DNA of 28,982 bases. Source: Solirubrobacter ginsenosidimutans. GTDB taxonomy: Bacteria; Actinomycetota; Thermoleophilia; Solirubrobacterales; Solirubrobacteraceae. This document shows, in pieces, positions 1 through 8,646 of this stretch; positions within the stretch are counted from its first letter, which is position 1, and every line of letters starts with the position of its first letter. The translations under genes were made by a program, and so were the position numbers. The DNA lies in NCBI RefSeq assembly GCF_027587205.1, contig NZ_JAPDOD010000084.1:1-28982 (forward strand), in the 5' to 3' direction. The notes beneath the pieces are model-generated. The model was not told the origin of the DNA. It did not search any database and worked only from the letters and a program-made list of their open reading frames with translations.

Positions 1-55
1 GCCCACCCCCAAAACCGGGAGCAGGCCTCAACTCAACACGGTGCCCCGTGATCTA

Positions 56-1171
56 TCAGCGCAGGATCACCTGCTCGGTCGCGGGATCGAACAGGTGCAC
101 CCGCGAGAGGTCGACCCGCAACCGCACGATCGTGCCCGGCGCCGGTCGCACCGACGGCGGCACCCGCGCGATGAAACGCGACGCGTCCTCCACGAGGTCC
201 TCCCCCGCGTCGAGCATGTCGGCGGTCAGCGCGGACGGCGTCGGCGCGTCGAGGTGCAGCAGCACGTCGCTGCCCAGCATCTCGCTCAGCACCACCGGCA
301 TCGAGATCACGTCGTCGCCCTCCTCACCCGCCGGGGACAATGCCTCCGGACGGATGCCGAGCACGACGTCTCCGCGGTGCGTCGTCTTCACCGGCAACCG
401 CTGCTCGCCGAGCCACAACCCGCGGTCGTCCACCCGCGCCCGCAGCAGGTTCATCGCGGGCGAGCCGATGAAGCCGGCGACGAACATGTTCTGCGGCTGC
501 TCGTAGAGCCGTTGCGGCGTGTCGACCTGCTCGAGTCGCCCGTCGCGCATGACCGCGACGCGATCGCCCATCGTCATCGCCTCGGTCTGGTCGTGGGTGA
601 CGTACAACGTCGTCGTCCCGAGCTCCTGATGGAGCCGAGCGATATACGCGCGCATCTCGACCCGGAGCTTGGCGTCGAGGTTCGAGAGCGGCTCATCCAT
701 CAGGAACGCCTGCGGGGAGCGCACGATCGCGCGCCCCAGCGCCACCCGCTGACGCTGGCCACCGGACAGCGCCTTCGGTCGCCGCGCCATCAGCTCGCCG
801 ATCCCGAGCCGCGCACCCGCCCGCCCCACCCGCGAGGCGATCGACTCCTTCGGGACCTTCTGCATCTTCAGCGCGAAGCCCATGTTCGCGTCGACCGTCA
901 TGTGCGGGTACAGCGCGTAGGACTGGAAGACCATCGCGATGTCACGGTCACGCGGGGCGATGTCGTTCACCACGCGCGAACCGATCGTGATCGACCCGCC
1001 GGAGGAGTCCTCCAGCCCCGCGACCATCCGCAGCGCCGTCGACTTCCCAGAACCCGACGGCCCGACGAGGATCGTGAACTCGCCGTCGGCGATCTCGAGG
1101 TCGAGCTCGTCCACGGCACGCGTCCCGTCGGGGAACACCTTGCTGACCCCTTCGAAGGCGATCGACGCCAT
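56..1171 (-). CDS. Sugar ABC transporter ATP-binding protein (MalK/UgpC/MsmK type)
   Basis: This 371-aa cytoplasmic ATPase energises import by the two permeases encoded upstream. All ABC motifs are present: Walker A GPSGSGKST (residues 37-45), Q-loop FQSYALYPHM (82-91), signature LSGGQ (135-139), Walker B FLMDEP (156-161) and the H-loop His193. A C-terminal TOBE/MalK regulatory domain (about 240-371) includes the GIRPEAL segment typical of CUT1 sugar importers. The ATG at 1171 is chosen because the ABC domain begins there and it shares one base with the stop of the glycosidase gene (TGATG), implying translational coupling. A longer frame upstream is only read-through inside the glycosidase gene. 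The family often serves several importers, but here it closes a complete five-gene operon. The family call is secure; the substrate is inferred from neighbours. Confidence 0.95.
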   Translation of the reverse strand: MASIAFEGVSKVFPDGTRAVDELDLEIADGEFTILVGPSGSGKSTALRMVAGLEDSSGGSITIGSRVVNDIAPRDRDIAMVFQSYALYPHMTVDANMGFALKMQKVPKESIASRVGRAGARLGIGELMARRPKALSGGQRQRVALGRAIVRSPQAFLMDEPLSNLDAKLRVEMRAYIARLHQELGTTTLYVTHDQTEAMTMGDRVAVMRDGRLEQVDTPQRLYEQPQNMFVAGFIGSPAMNLLRARVDDRGLWLGEQRLPVKTTHRGDVVLGIRPEALSPAGEEGDDVISMPVVLSEMLGSDVLLHLDAPTPSALTADMLDAGEDLVEDASRFIARVPPSVRPAPGTIVRLRVDLSRVHLFDPATEQVILR

Positions 1172-2517
1172 CAGATCCTCCCTCCGCGCTCGGCGGCGAT
1201 GTGGTCCCGGTACCAGAGCGCGCTCCGCTTCAGGATCCGCTCCTGCGTCGCGTAGTCGACGCGTACGATCCCGAAACGCTTGTCGTAGCCGTGCTCCCAC
1301 TCGAAGTTGTCCAGCAGCGACCACGCGTGGTAGCGAGCGACGTTGACGCCGTCGGCCACCGCGCGCCGCAGCGCGTCGAGATGCTCGGAGAGATACGCGA
1401 CCCGCGAGGCGTCCTCGACGACCCCGTCGACCAACCGCTCGTCGTCGAACGCCGCCCCGTTCTCCGTGATCCAGATCTCGAGGTCGCCGTAGTCGGCGCG
1501 CAACCGCAGCAGCAGGTCGTACAGCCCGCCCGCGTCGACCTCCCAGCCCATCGCGGTCACCCGGCCCCGCGCCGCGACCGCCGAGGCCTGCAGTGGGGGT
1601 TCGGCCGAAGCCCGGACAACGGTCGGCGAGTAGTAGTTGACGCCGAGGAAGTCGATCGGCCGCGAGATCACGTCGAGGTCCTCGGGGTTCAGCGACGGCA
1701 GCGGCCCGAAGGTCCGCTGGTAGTGCTCGAGCAGCTCGACGGGATACGTCCCGCGCAGCACGGGATCGAGGAACCAGCGGTTCTGATGCGCGTCCATCCG
1801 CGCGACCGCCCCGGTGTCGTCACCGCGCATCGGGTTGAGGTTCAACGTGATCCCGATCGGCGCCGACCCGACCCGTGACCGCAGCGCATCGACCGCCAAG
1901 CCGTGCGAGAGCAGCAGGTGATGCGCGACCGTGAGCGCCGTCGGCCAGTCGCGCACGCCCGGCGCCTTGCGCCCCAGCGCGTGCCCGAGGATCGCCACCA
2001 CCCACGGCTCGTTGTGGGTGATCCAGCCCTGCACGACGTCCCCGAGGGCGTCGCCCATGTGCGCCGCGTACTCGGCGAAGCGCAGCGCGGTGTCGCGCAC
2101 CGCCCACCCGCCGGCTTCCTGCCGCGCCTGCGGCAGATCCCAGTGGTAGAGCGTCGCGACGGGCTCGATCCCACGCTCGAGACACCCCTCGACCAAGCGG
2201 CGATAGAACGCGACCCCACGCGGGTTCAGCGCACCCCGGCCGTCCGGCTGCACGCGCGGCCAAGCGATCGAGAAGCGATAGGACTCAAGCCCCAACCCGG
2301 CCATCAGGTCGAGGTCGGACTCCCAGCGGTGGTAGTGATCGCAGGCGACGTCGCCCGTGTCCCCGCCCATGCGGTGCGAGAAGCGATCCCAGATCGACTC
2401 ACCGCGGCCGTCCTCACGCACGGCGCCCTCGATCTGGTACGCCGCCGTGGCGGCGCCGAAGCGGAAGCCCTCGGGCAGCCCGCCGGTCACAGCCGGCAGC
2501 GGAGCGGTCGCGGTCAT
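1171..2517 (-). CDS. GH1 family beta-glucosidase/beta-glycosidase
   Basis: A 448-aa retaining glycoside hydrolase of family 1, of full family length. The start FRFGAATAAYQIEG is the classic GH1 N-terminal signature. The acid/base is Glu170 in THNEP and the nucleophile is Glu352 in ITENG. The C-terminal FEWEHGYDKRFG matches the aglycone/glycone pocket region. There is no signal peptide, so it should act in the cytoplasm on sugars brought in by the adjacent importer. The ATG at 2517 overlaps the stop of the upstream permease by 4 bases (ATGA), and its own stop overlaps the ATPase start. The pathway inferred is import of a beta-glucoside or cello-oligosaccharide followed by intracellular hydrolysis. 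Exact specificity (gluco, galacto, fuco) cannot be read from sequence. Confidence 0.95.
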   Translation of the reverse strand: MTATAPLPAVTGGLPEGFRFGAATAAYQIEGAVREDGRGESIWDRFSHRMGGDTGDVACDHYHRWESDLDLMAGLGLESYRFSIAWPRVQPDGRGALNPRGVAFYRRLVEGCLERGIEPVATLYHWDLPQARQEAGGWAVRDTALRFAEYAAHMGDALGDVVQGWITHNEPWVVAILGHALGRKAPGVRDWPTALTVAHHLLLSHGLAVDALRSRVGSAPIGITLNLNPMRGDDTGAVARMDAHQNRWFLDPVLRGTYPVELLEHYQRTFGPLPSLNPEDLDVISRPIDFLGVNYYSPTVVRASAEPPLQASAVAARGRVTAMGWEVDAGGLYDLLLRLRADYGDLEIWITENGAAFDDERLVDGVVEDASRVAYLSEHLDALRRAVADGVNVARYHAWSLLDNFEWEHGYDKRFGIVRVDYATQERILKRSALWYRDHIAAERGGRI

Positions 2518-3350
2518 CCCTTCACCGCCCCGGCGGTGATGCCCTTCACGAGCCAGCGCTGGGTCGCGAAGAAGGCGATGAGCACGGGGAGGGTCGAGAT
2601 CACGCCGGCCGCCATCAACTGTGCCGTCCTTTCCTGGTAGTTGCCGATGAAGTTGCGGATGCCGATCGGGATCGTCTCGGCGTTGCTCTGCGTCAGGGCG
2701 GCGACGAACAGCAACTCGTCCCAGGCGAACAGGAACGCGTAGACGAACGTCGCGACCAGCCCCGGCGCGGCGGCCGGGAGGACGATCTTCAGGAACGCCG
2801 TCAGGCGCGTGCAGCCGTCGACCATCGCGGCCTCCTCGAGGTCCCGCGGGATCGCGGCGAAGAAGTACCGCATGAAGTAGATCGCCACCGGCGTGAAGAA
2901 CGCCGTGTAGACGAGGATCATGCCCGCGTGGGTGTCGAACAGGTGGATCGGCGTGTGCTGCTTGAGCCAGATGAAGCCCATGAACACGGGCAGCAGGAAC
3001 AGCGATCCGGGGATCAGCTGTGTGCCCACGACGCCCAGCGACAGCGCGGCGCTGCCGCGGAACTTGAAGCGCGCGAGCGCGTAGCCGGCCAGCGACGCGA
3101 ACGCGGTCGCCAGCAGCGCGGCGGTCGTGCAGATGATCAGCGAGTTGATCAGGTAGCGCTCGAAGTCCACGCTCTGCCACATCCGCGAGAACGCCGTGAG
3201 CGTCGGGTGCAGCAGGTCGTAGGCACCGGACGAGAGCTGACCGTCCGTCTGCAGCGACGAGGCCAGCAGCCAGAGGATCGGCGAGAGCATCACGAGCAGC
3301 ACGAGCCACGTCAGGACGTCGAGGCCGCGATTCACCCAGCGAGCGGTCAT
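2514..3350 (-). CDS. Sugar ABC transporter permease, MalG type
   Basis: A 278-aa inner-membrane permease with about six transmembrane helices. The EAA loop that docks with the ATPase is visible as EEAAMVDGCTRLTAFLKIV followed by LP (about residues 186-206). An N-terminal helix (WLVLLVMLSPILWLLASS) and the periplasmic-type segment after it fit the MalG/CUT1 family. The ATG at 3350 is preferred: its ATGA overlap with the MalF-type gene is the same coupling seen throughout the operon. The longer upstream frame is a shadow of the MalF gene. It pairs with the MalF-type permease to form the channel for sugars delivered by the binding protein. Confidence 0.95.
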   Translation of the reverse strand: MTARWVNRGLDVLTWLVLLVMLSPILWLLASSLQTDGQLSSGAYDLLHPTLTAFSRMWQSVDFERYLINSLIICTTAALLATAFASLAGYALARFKFRGSAALSLGVVGTQLIPGSLFLLPVFMGFIWLKQHTPIHLFDTHAGMILVYTAFFTPVAIYFMRYFFAAIPRDLEEAAMVDGCTRLTAFLKIVLPAAAPGLVATFVYAFLFAWDELLFVAALTQSNAETIPIGIRNFIGNYQERTAQLMAAGVISTLPVLIAFFATQRWLVKGITAGAVKG

Positions 3351-4354
3351 GTGACCTCCAGATCGCGTTTGAAGGCGCGGTACCAGATGAACACCCACAC
3401 GCCCATGGCGAGCATGAGCAGCGTGGACGCCGCGGCACCGAAGCCGAAGAGGTTGTTCGAGAACGACTGCCGGTAGATGAGGGTCATCATCAGGTCGGCG
3501 TCGGGGCCCGGGTTGGAGCCGAGCATGATGTACGGGATCGCGAACTGGTACGCCGCGTAGATCACGCCGAAGAGCAGCTGCACGGCGATCAGCGGCCGCA
3601 GCAGCGGCAGCGTGATGTGGCGGAAGCGGCGCAGCGGGCCGGCGCCGTCGATGGCCGCCGCCTCGTGCAGCTCGTTCGGGATCGCCTGCAGCCCGGCGAG
3701 GAAGAAGATCATCGCGAACGGCAGGCCGCGCCAGACCGACGGGATGATGATCGCCCACATCGTCTTGGGCCCGAGCAGCCAGATCGGCCGGTCACCCAGG
3801 ATGTGCGTGTAGTCCACGAGGACCTTGTTCACGATCCCCACGTCGCTCTGGAACATGAACTGAAAGAGCACGGCGACGACGAAGCTGGGCACGATCCACG
3901 GCGCCAGCATCAGCGTGCGCACGAGCCGCATCCCGCGCATCTCGCGGTTGAGCAGCAACGCCACCGCGAGGCCGCCGCCGAGCGTCAGCCCGACCGTCCA
4001 GAACGTGTACACCGCCGTGTTCTGCACGGCACCCAAGAAGCCCGAGTGCAGCGGGTTCGCGTCGTCGAAGAGGATGCCGCGGTAGTTCTCAAGGCCGGCC
4101 CAGGGCGCGTCGAAGAGCCGGCTGAAGGTGAAGGTGTTGAGGCGCTTGAAGGAGAGGACGAAGCCGCCGATCGTCGGCAGCAGGTGCACGAGCACCATGA
4201 AGACGACGGCGGGCGCAATCAGCCAGTAGGCGAAGCGCGTGCGGGAGCGCTCGGCCGAGCGCTTGCGGCCGCGGCGGGGCCGCCCCGCCCGGGAGGGGAG
4301 TTGCTCCCGGGCGGGGCCTGCCTCGGGGGGCGGCTTGAGGGTTGTCTGAGCCAC
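3347..4354 (-). CDS. Sugar ABC transporter permease, MalF type
   Basis: A 335-aa integral membrane protein with a basic N-terminal cytoplasmic tail (residues 1-45, rich in Arg and Lys), then about six helices. The EAA motif reads HEAAAIDGAGPLRRFRHIT followed by LP. Length and N-terminal extension match MalF-like CUT1 permeases rather than MalG. Translation starts at GTG (4354), which shares one base with the TAG stop of the binding-protein gene (TAGTG). Its own stop overlaps the MalG-type gene by 4 bases. The N-terminal tail is encoded by an unusually G/C-run-rich stretch (4260-4330). Confidence 0.95.
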   Translation of the reverse strand: MAQTTLKPPPEAGPAREQLPSRAGRPRRGRKRSAERSRTRFAYWLIAPAVVFMVLVHLLPTIGGFVLSFKRLNTFTFSRLFDAPWAGLENYRGILFDDANPLHSGFLGAVQNTAVYTFWTVGLTLGGGLAVALLLNREMRGMRLVRTLMLAPWIVPSFVVAVLFQFMFQSDVGIVNKVLVDYTHILGDRPIWLLGPKTMWAIIIPSVWRGLPFAMIFFLAGLQAIPNELHEAAAIDGAGPLRRFRHITLPLLRPLIAVQLLFGVIYAAYQFAIPYIMLGSNPGPDADLMMTLIYRQSFSNNLFGFGAAASTLLMLAMGVWVFIWYRAFKRDLEVT

Positions 4355-5736
4355 TACCCCGTCGCCGACTGAGCCAGAAGCCCGTCGGCCTCCTTCGCCG
4401 CGGCGTCGAGCTGCGACTTAACGGTCGCCTCGCTATAGCCCGCTCCGACGCCGGCCGCACTGTCGAGAATGTTCCCGAAGCGCGTCTTGTACGCGTTCTC
4501 GATCTGCCCCCACTGCGGGATCGGGGCGTAGGTGCGCCCGGTCTGGATGGCCTCGAAGAACGCCTTGTGGTTCTCGCTGGATGCGCCCACCTGCTGCTGC
4601 GGCTCCAGGCGCGCGGGGAACATCCCGAGCAGCGACGCGTAGTCCTTCTGCGTCTGGTCCTGCGAGAGGAACTTCATCAGCGCCCACGCCTCGTTGGGGT
4701 GCTTGCTCGACTTCAGGAGCATCAGGTCCGAGCCGCCCACGAACGTGAACGCCTTGCCGCCGGGACCGGTCGGCATCGGGGCGACGCCGACGTTCTTGCG
4801 CGCGACGTCGGACCAGGTGTCGTCGTCGGCGCGGCCGATCGAGCCGAGCACCCACGGGCCGCCGATCCACACGGCCAGTCGCCCGCCCTTGAACTGGTTC
4901 TCGACCTGCGTGCCGTCGCGTTCGAGCTGGCTCTTGTCGAACAGCCCGGCGGTGATCAGGCCGGCCATGAACTCCACGCCCTGCTGGGCTTCGGTCGAGT
5001 TGATGGTCGACGTCTTCGCGTCGCCGGAGAGCTCCGCGCCGCCGTTGTCCCACACGAACGGCATGACCTGGTGCACGAGGTCGTAGGCCTTCTTGCCGGG
5101 CGCGCCGAACGGCTGGATGTCCGGGTCCTTGTCCTTGATGGCCTGCAGCGTCGCCTTGAAGGAGGCGAGGTCCTTGAACGCGGTCGCCGGGTCGACGCCC
5201 GCCTTCTCGAGCACGTCCTTGCGGTAGTAGATCGAGCGCGCCTCGGTGAACCACGGCACCGCCCACGTGCCCTGCTGGCCTTCGACCTGGGTCGTGTTCC
5301 AGATGCCCGGCGCGTACGCGGCCTTGCCGCCGATGTCGTTGACCCGGTCGCTGAGGTCGGTGAAGCCGCCCAGCGCGGCGAAGAACGGCACCTGCGTCGT
5401 GCCCGCCTGCGTGATGTCCGGGCCTTCGCCGGACACGGCGGCATTGCGGATGCGGTCGAACTGGACGTCCCAGCCGACCTCCTGCACGTCGACCTTCACG
5501 CCGGTCTTGGCCGTGAAGGGCTCGACCATCTTCTGCAGGTCCTCCTTCGGCTTGGGCGAGTTGGGCATCGTCCACAGCGTCAGCGTCACGCCCTTCTCGA
5601 GCGCGGGCTCGCCGCCGGTGGCGGCCTTCTTGGTGGTGGAACTGCTGCCGCCGTCGTCGCCACCACAGGCGACCAAGGCGGTGGGGGCCAGCACGAGTGC
5701 GGTCAGGGCAGCGACGACCGCGAGCCTCTTGGGCAC
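4354..5736 (-). CDS. Sugar ABC transporter substrate-binding lipoprotein
   Basis: A 460-aa extracytoplasmic solute-binding protein of the MalE-like family 1. The N-terminus is a lipoprotein signal: basic MPKR, a hydrophobic stretch and lipobox LVAC with Cys24 as the lipidation site, followed by a Gly/Asp/Ser linker. The rest shows the family pattern (TLWTMPNSPKPKEDLQ, WTEARSIYYRKDVLEKAG, PNEAWALMKFL). It starts with GTG at 5736, fixed by a strong Shine-Dalgarno AGGAGGAG just upstream (5744-5751 on the minus strand). It is the first gene of the coupled importer operon, with an operator-like palindrome 26 bases ahead of the start. The bound sugar is not identifiable, but the linked GH1 enzyme suggests a beta-linked oligosaccharide. 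Confidence 0.95.
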   Translation of the reverse strand: MPKRLAVVAALTALVLAPTALVACGGDDGGSSSTTKKAATGGEPALEKGVTLTLWTMPNSPKPKEDLQKMVEPFTAKTGVKVDVQEVGWDVQFDRIRNAAVSGEGPDITQAGTTQVPFFAALGGFTDLSDRVNDIGGKAAYAPGIWNTTQVEGQQGTWAVPWFTEARSIYYRKDVLEKAGVDPATAFKDLASFKATLQAIKDKDPDIQPFGAPGKKAYDLVHQVMPFVWDNGGAELSGDAKTSTINSTEAQQGVEFMAGLITAGLFDKSQLERDGTQVENQFKGGRLAVWIGGPWVLGSIGRADDDTWSDVARKNVGVAPMPTGPGGKAFTFVGGSDLMLLKSSKHPNEAWALMKFLSQDQTQKDYASLLGMFPARLEPQQQVGASSENHKAFFEAIQTGRTYAPIPQWGQIENAYKTRFGNILDSAAGVGAGYSEATVKSQLDAAAKEADGLLAQSATG

Positions 5737-5761
5737 GGGTAACTCCTCCTCGTAGAAACAA

Positions 5762-5779
5762 CAAAAACGTTTTTGGAAC
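5762..5779 (-). promoter_or_regulatory. Putative LacI-family operator before the importer operon
   Basis: The 14-bp perfect palindrome CAAAAACGTTTTTG (5762-5775) has the central CG and A/T-rich arms typical of LacI-family operators. The 16-bp core AAAACGTTTTTGGAAC (5764-5779) recurs with one mismatch in front of the adjacent lacI-type gene at 6866-6881. It lies 26 bases upstream of the binding-protein start. A weak -35-like TTGCTT (5792-5787, minus strand) would put the operator over the spacer or -10 region, but no good -10 is visible. Binding is inferred, not shown. Confidence 0.75.
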
Positions 5780-5801
5780 TGAGCGAAAGCAACGACCAGG
5801 T

Positions 5802-5822
5802 GGTTCTGTGGGGAGCAGAACC
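5802..5822 (-). terminator. Hairpin just after the lacI-type stop codon
   Basis: A perfect 7-bp stem (GGTTCTG/CAGAACC) with a 7-base loop begins three bases beyond the regulator stop on the minus strand. No T-run follows, so it is at best a weak terminator or a processing/attenuation hairpin between the repressor gene and the importer operon. Confidence 0.4.
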
Positions 5823-5824
5823 TC

Positions 5825-6859
5825 CTAGGCCGGTGGGGCGGTGGAGCCGCGGACGATCAGCTCGACGGGGAGCGTCCGCAGGGGGGAGCGATCGGCGTCG
5901 CCGGCGACGCGCGCGATCAGGGCTTCGCCGGCAGCGCCGCCCAGGCCGAGCTTGTCCTGGCGCATCGTGGTGAGGGGCGGATTGACGTGGGGGGAAAGCT
6001 GGATGTCGTCGAAGCCGATGATCGAGAGGTCCTCGGGCACGCGCAGGCCGACTTCGGCGGCCGCGCGGATCGCACCGATCGCCATCAGGTCCGAGGCGGC
6101 GAAGATCGCCGTCGGCGGCTCGGCCAGCGCGAGCAACCGCTCGCAGGCCTCCCGCCCGCTCTCGGCGTAGAAGTCGCCGTAGACCACGTAGTCGTCGCGA
6201 TACGCCAGCCCGGCAGCCTGCACCGCGGCGCGGTAGCCGCGCAGGCGATCGGCGCCCGGGCGCGAGTCCAGCATCCCCGTGATCGTCGCGATCCGGCGGT
6301 GGCCGAGCGCGTGCAAATGGCCCACGGCCTGGGCCGCGCCGCCCTCGTTGTCGGACATCACGACCTCGACGGCGGGTCCGTCGAGGTCCATGTCGATCGC
6401 CACCAGGGGGATGTCGGCGCGCGCGAGCCGGCGCACCTCGGGGTCGTCGGGCTCGAGGCCGATCAGCGCGCAGCCGTCAACGCTGTGATGGCGGGCGCGC
6501 TTGAGGTAGGAGTGCGGGCCGTAGCCGTTCCCGGGCCGCTCGGAGGCGAACAGCAGCAGGTCGAAGCCGCCAGAGCCCACCTGCTGCTTGAGCCCGCCGA
6601 GCACCTCATGGAAGAACGGGTGCTGCAGGTCGGGATGACCCTCGCCCGTCTCCATGAACACACCGATGATGTGGCTGCGTTGGGTGACCAGCGAGCGGGC
6701 CGCGGCGGCGGGCGTGTAGTCGAGCTCGCGGGCGAGGCGCATGATGCGCTCGCGCGTCTCAGGACGCACGTCCGTGTAGCCGTTCAGCGCCCGTGAGACG
6801 GTGCCGACCGACACGCCGCTGGCCTTGGCCAGCGCTTTGATGGTTGTTCTCTCCTCCAT
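5825..6859 (-). CDS. LacI-family transcriptional regulator
   Basis: A 344-aa repressor. The N-terminal helix-turn-helix and hinge run from TTIKALAKASGVSVGTVSRAL through ARELDYTPAAAARSL (residues 5-60). The remainder is a periplasmic-binding-protein-like sugar-sensing domain (RSHIIGVFMETGEG, LVAIDMDLDGP, GHRRIATITG, DLSIIGFDDIQLSPHVNPPLTT). The ATG at 6859 is the only start that keeps the whole HTH without excess. An upstream GGAG lies almost against the start codon, so ribosome recruitment is unusual or weak. It lies in the same orientation as, and directly upstream of, the importer operon, whose promoter region shares its operator motif. The gene therefore probably encodes the local sugar-responsive repressor and represses itself. 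Confidence 0.95.
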   Translation of the reverse strand: MEERTTIKALAKASGVSVGTVSRALNGYTDVRPETRERIMRLARELDYTPAAAARSLVTQRSHIIGVFMETGEGHPDLQHPFFHEVLGGLKQQVGSGGFDLLLFASERPGNGYGPHSYLKRARHHSVDGCALIGLEPDDPEVRRLARADIPLVAIDMDLDGPAVEVVMSDNEGGAAQAVGHLHALGHRRIATITGMLDSRPGADRLRGYRAAVQAAGLAYRDDYVVYGDFYAESGREACERLLALAEPPTAIFAASDLMAIGAIRAAAEVGLRVPEDLSIIGFDDIQLSPHVNPPLTTMRQDKLGLGGAAGEALIARVAGDADRSPLRTLPVELIVRGSTAPPA

Positions 6860-6865
6860 GCTCCG

Positions 6866-6881
6866 AAAACGGTTTTGGAAC
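6866..6881 (-). promoter_or_regulatory. Putative autoregulatory LacI operator
   Basis: AAAACGGTTTTGGAAC matches the site before the importer operon (5764-5779) at 15 of 16 positions in the same orientation. It sits between the predicted promoter (6893-6921) and the lacI-type start codon, where a bound repressor would block early transcription. Confidence 0.72.
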
Positions 6882-6892
6882 CGTGTCGCGGC

Positions 6893-6921
6893 AGTATGCA
6901 CGGAGTCTGGCAGAACGTCAA
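6893..6921 (-). promoter_or_regulatory. Sigma-70-type promoter of the lacI-type gene
   Basis: On the minus strand, TTGACG (6921-6916) and CATACT (6898-6893) are separated by exactly 17 bases. Transcription would begin near 6886, giving a leader of roughly 27 bases that contains the operator. The -35 is near consensus and the -10 is fair. Confidence 0.6.
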
Positions 6922-6931
6922 GCGTTAAACG

Positions 6932-6958
6932 GCGAAGGCCGCTCGACGCGGCCTTCGC
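6932..6958 (-). terminator. Intrinsic terminator-like hairpin after the Ig-repeat gene
   Basis: A perfect 11-bp stem (GCGAAGGCCGC/GCGGCCTTCGC) encloses a 5-base loop, starting 22 bases beyond the stop at 6981. The following minus-strand sequence (CGTTTAACG) has only a short T-run. It insulates the MFS/Ig-repeat unit from the lacI-type promoter. Confidence 0.65.
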
Positions 6959-6980
6959 TCAACTGCATCGGGCGGTGGCG

Positions 6981-8634
6981 TCAGCCGGTGAAGTGCGGCG
7001 CGGCCTGCTGCTTCTTCGCCTTCGGCAGCACGATGGTGACCTGCTGGTGCGTGGTGACCTTCTGCCCGCCGCCCAGCGTCGTGACGATCGTCAGGGTGCC
7101 CTTGACGCGGCGGAGCCCCTGTTTGCTCGCCTTGCGCACGAACGCCGGGTCCAGCCGCAGCTTGAGCTTCTTGACCTTGCCGCCCGCGATGTGGACGCGC
7201 GAGAAGCGGGCGACCGTCGCGGTGGGGGCGGCCTGCACCGCGCGGGCGGCGCGGGGCTTGATCGAGGTCGAGACCGTGACGGTGCCCTCGACCTCGCACG
7301 CGTCGCCGGCCGGGCAGCGCACCGGGACCGTGACGGTCGGGGTGCTCGCGGCGCTCGCGGGCAGTGTGGTCGGCTGGCCGGGGGCGAAGACCGCACCGGT
7401 CGGCGGCGCGACGGGCGACGTCACCGGCGGGGTCGGTGGCGTCGGCGGGGCCGGCGGGGTCGGGTCCGCCGGCAGGTTGAGCTTGAACGGGCTCTCCCCT
7501 GCCGAGGCGACGTAGAACGTGCCGCCGGAGTAGCTCGCCTTGACGACGTGGTCGAGCCCGTCGGCGGGCGCGGTGGTGGCGCAGGATGCGAGGCCGGAAG
7601 TCGTGTCGACGGCCCGCGTGGCGCACGCGGCGATCGCGGTGCCATCGACGCTGAAGGCGACCGTGCCCGTGTTGGCGTGGGCCAGCGCGGAGACGAAGCC
7701 CGCGTTCGGCGCCGGCGTGACCTTGGCGGTGTAGACGATCGCGGCGCTCGGGTCGAACGGACCCTCGACGCTCGTGCCCGCGGCCGTGGCGGTCACGGCC
7801 TTGGCGCTGAAGTGCACCGATCCGGTGCTCGTCTCAAACGGCGAGTCGCCGGAGTACGTCGCACCGATGAAGTGGTTGCCCGCGACTCCGGCGAGCGTCG
7901 TCGTGCAGGAGGCCTCGCCGGCCGTGACGGGCACCGACTGGCACCCCGTGATCGGCGTGCCACCGTCGGTGAGCGACACCGTGCCGCCGATCACCGACCG
8001 GTCGCTCCCGGTCTGGCGATCGACGTGCACCGCGTAGGTGGACTGACCGCCGATGGTGGTGCTGCTCGGCGCGTCGACGTCGACCGTGGTGGCGACCGGC
8101 GCCACGAGCTGCGCGTTGTACATCAGCGCGAAGTCCGCGTAGTGGTCGTTGAAGGTGACCGTCGGCGCAGAGCCGATCGTCGCCTCGAGGTCGCTGTTCG
8201 TCGCTCCCGCCTGTACGGCGATGCTGACGCTCCCGCCATCCCATTCGAGCGCGAGCGTGTCGCCCTGGAGGACGTCGAGGTCGGTGGTGAAGGTGTTGAT
8301 CCCGGCGACGGCGACCGCCGGCGACGACGCGGCGATCACCTGATAGGACGGCGCGACCGTCTCACGGAGCACGAGCAACCGGACATGGCACCCGCTGCAC
8401 ACGACCATACGCGCCTTTGAACGACGTGATCTTGCCGTCGAACGGCACGGCGTAGCTGGTCGTGCCGTCCGCGGTCAGGTTCGCCCAGATCGCGGGGACC
8501 ACGATCGTGGTGTTGGTGAAGACCGTCAGGTCCGGCACGCCCACCGTCGTCGGCGGAACACCCGCCGACGCCGTCGACGTCGCCATGCCCAGCGTCACCA
8601 GCGCGGTCGCCAAGGCGGCGCCGAGTTTCCTCAT
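6981..8634 (-). pseudogene. Secreted Ig-like (Big_3_5) repeat protein, frame broken near 8405
   Basis: Two overlapping frames make one protein. The first, from ATG 8634, has a Sec signal peptide (MRKLGAALATALVTLGMATS, cleavage after TASA at about residue 24), then a short beta-rich region ending in FDGKITSFKG. The second frame resumes in CSGCHVRLLVLRETVAPSY near 8400 and continues to the stop at 6981. It carries two Ig-like repeats of the Big_3_5 type (GGTVSLTDGGTPITG...ATYSGD; TGTVAFSVDGTAIAA...ASYSGG), a Pro/Thr linker near 7440-7390 and a basic Lys-rich C-terminus. The switch needs one extra base or two missing bases around 8400-8412. A good SD (GAGGAG, spacing 8) precedes the ATG. It may be a true pseudogene, a phase-variable gene or a sequence error. 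The role is probably surface or extracellular; no catalytic domain is seen. Confidence 0.7.
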
Positions 8635-8646
8635 CGGAGAAGCTCC

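Noticed and set aside
1..55. Terminator for the importer operon in CACGGTGCCCCGTG (38-51).
   Set aside because: Only a 5-bp stem with a 4-base loop and no T-run, and it touches the stop codon; too weak to call.
56..6859. Phage or horizontally acquired island at the sugar importer.
   Set aside because: Base composition and overlap style match the rest of the window and no integrase, tRNA or attachment repeat was seen.
8384..8400. CSGCH in the Ig-repeat protein resembles a heme c attachment motif (CxxCH).
   Set aside because: It lies next to the frame break in a beta-rich secreted protein with no cytochrome features; a single five-residue match is not enough.
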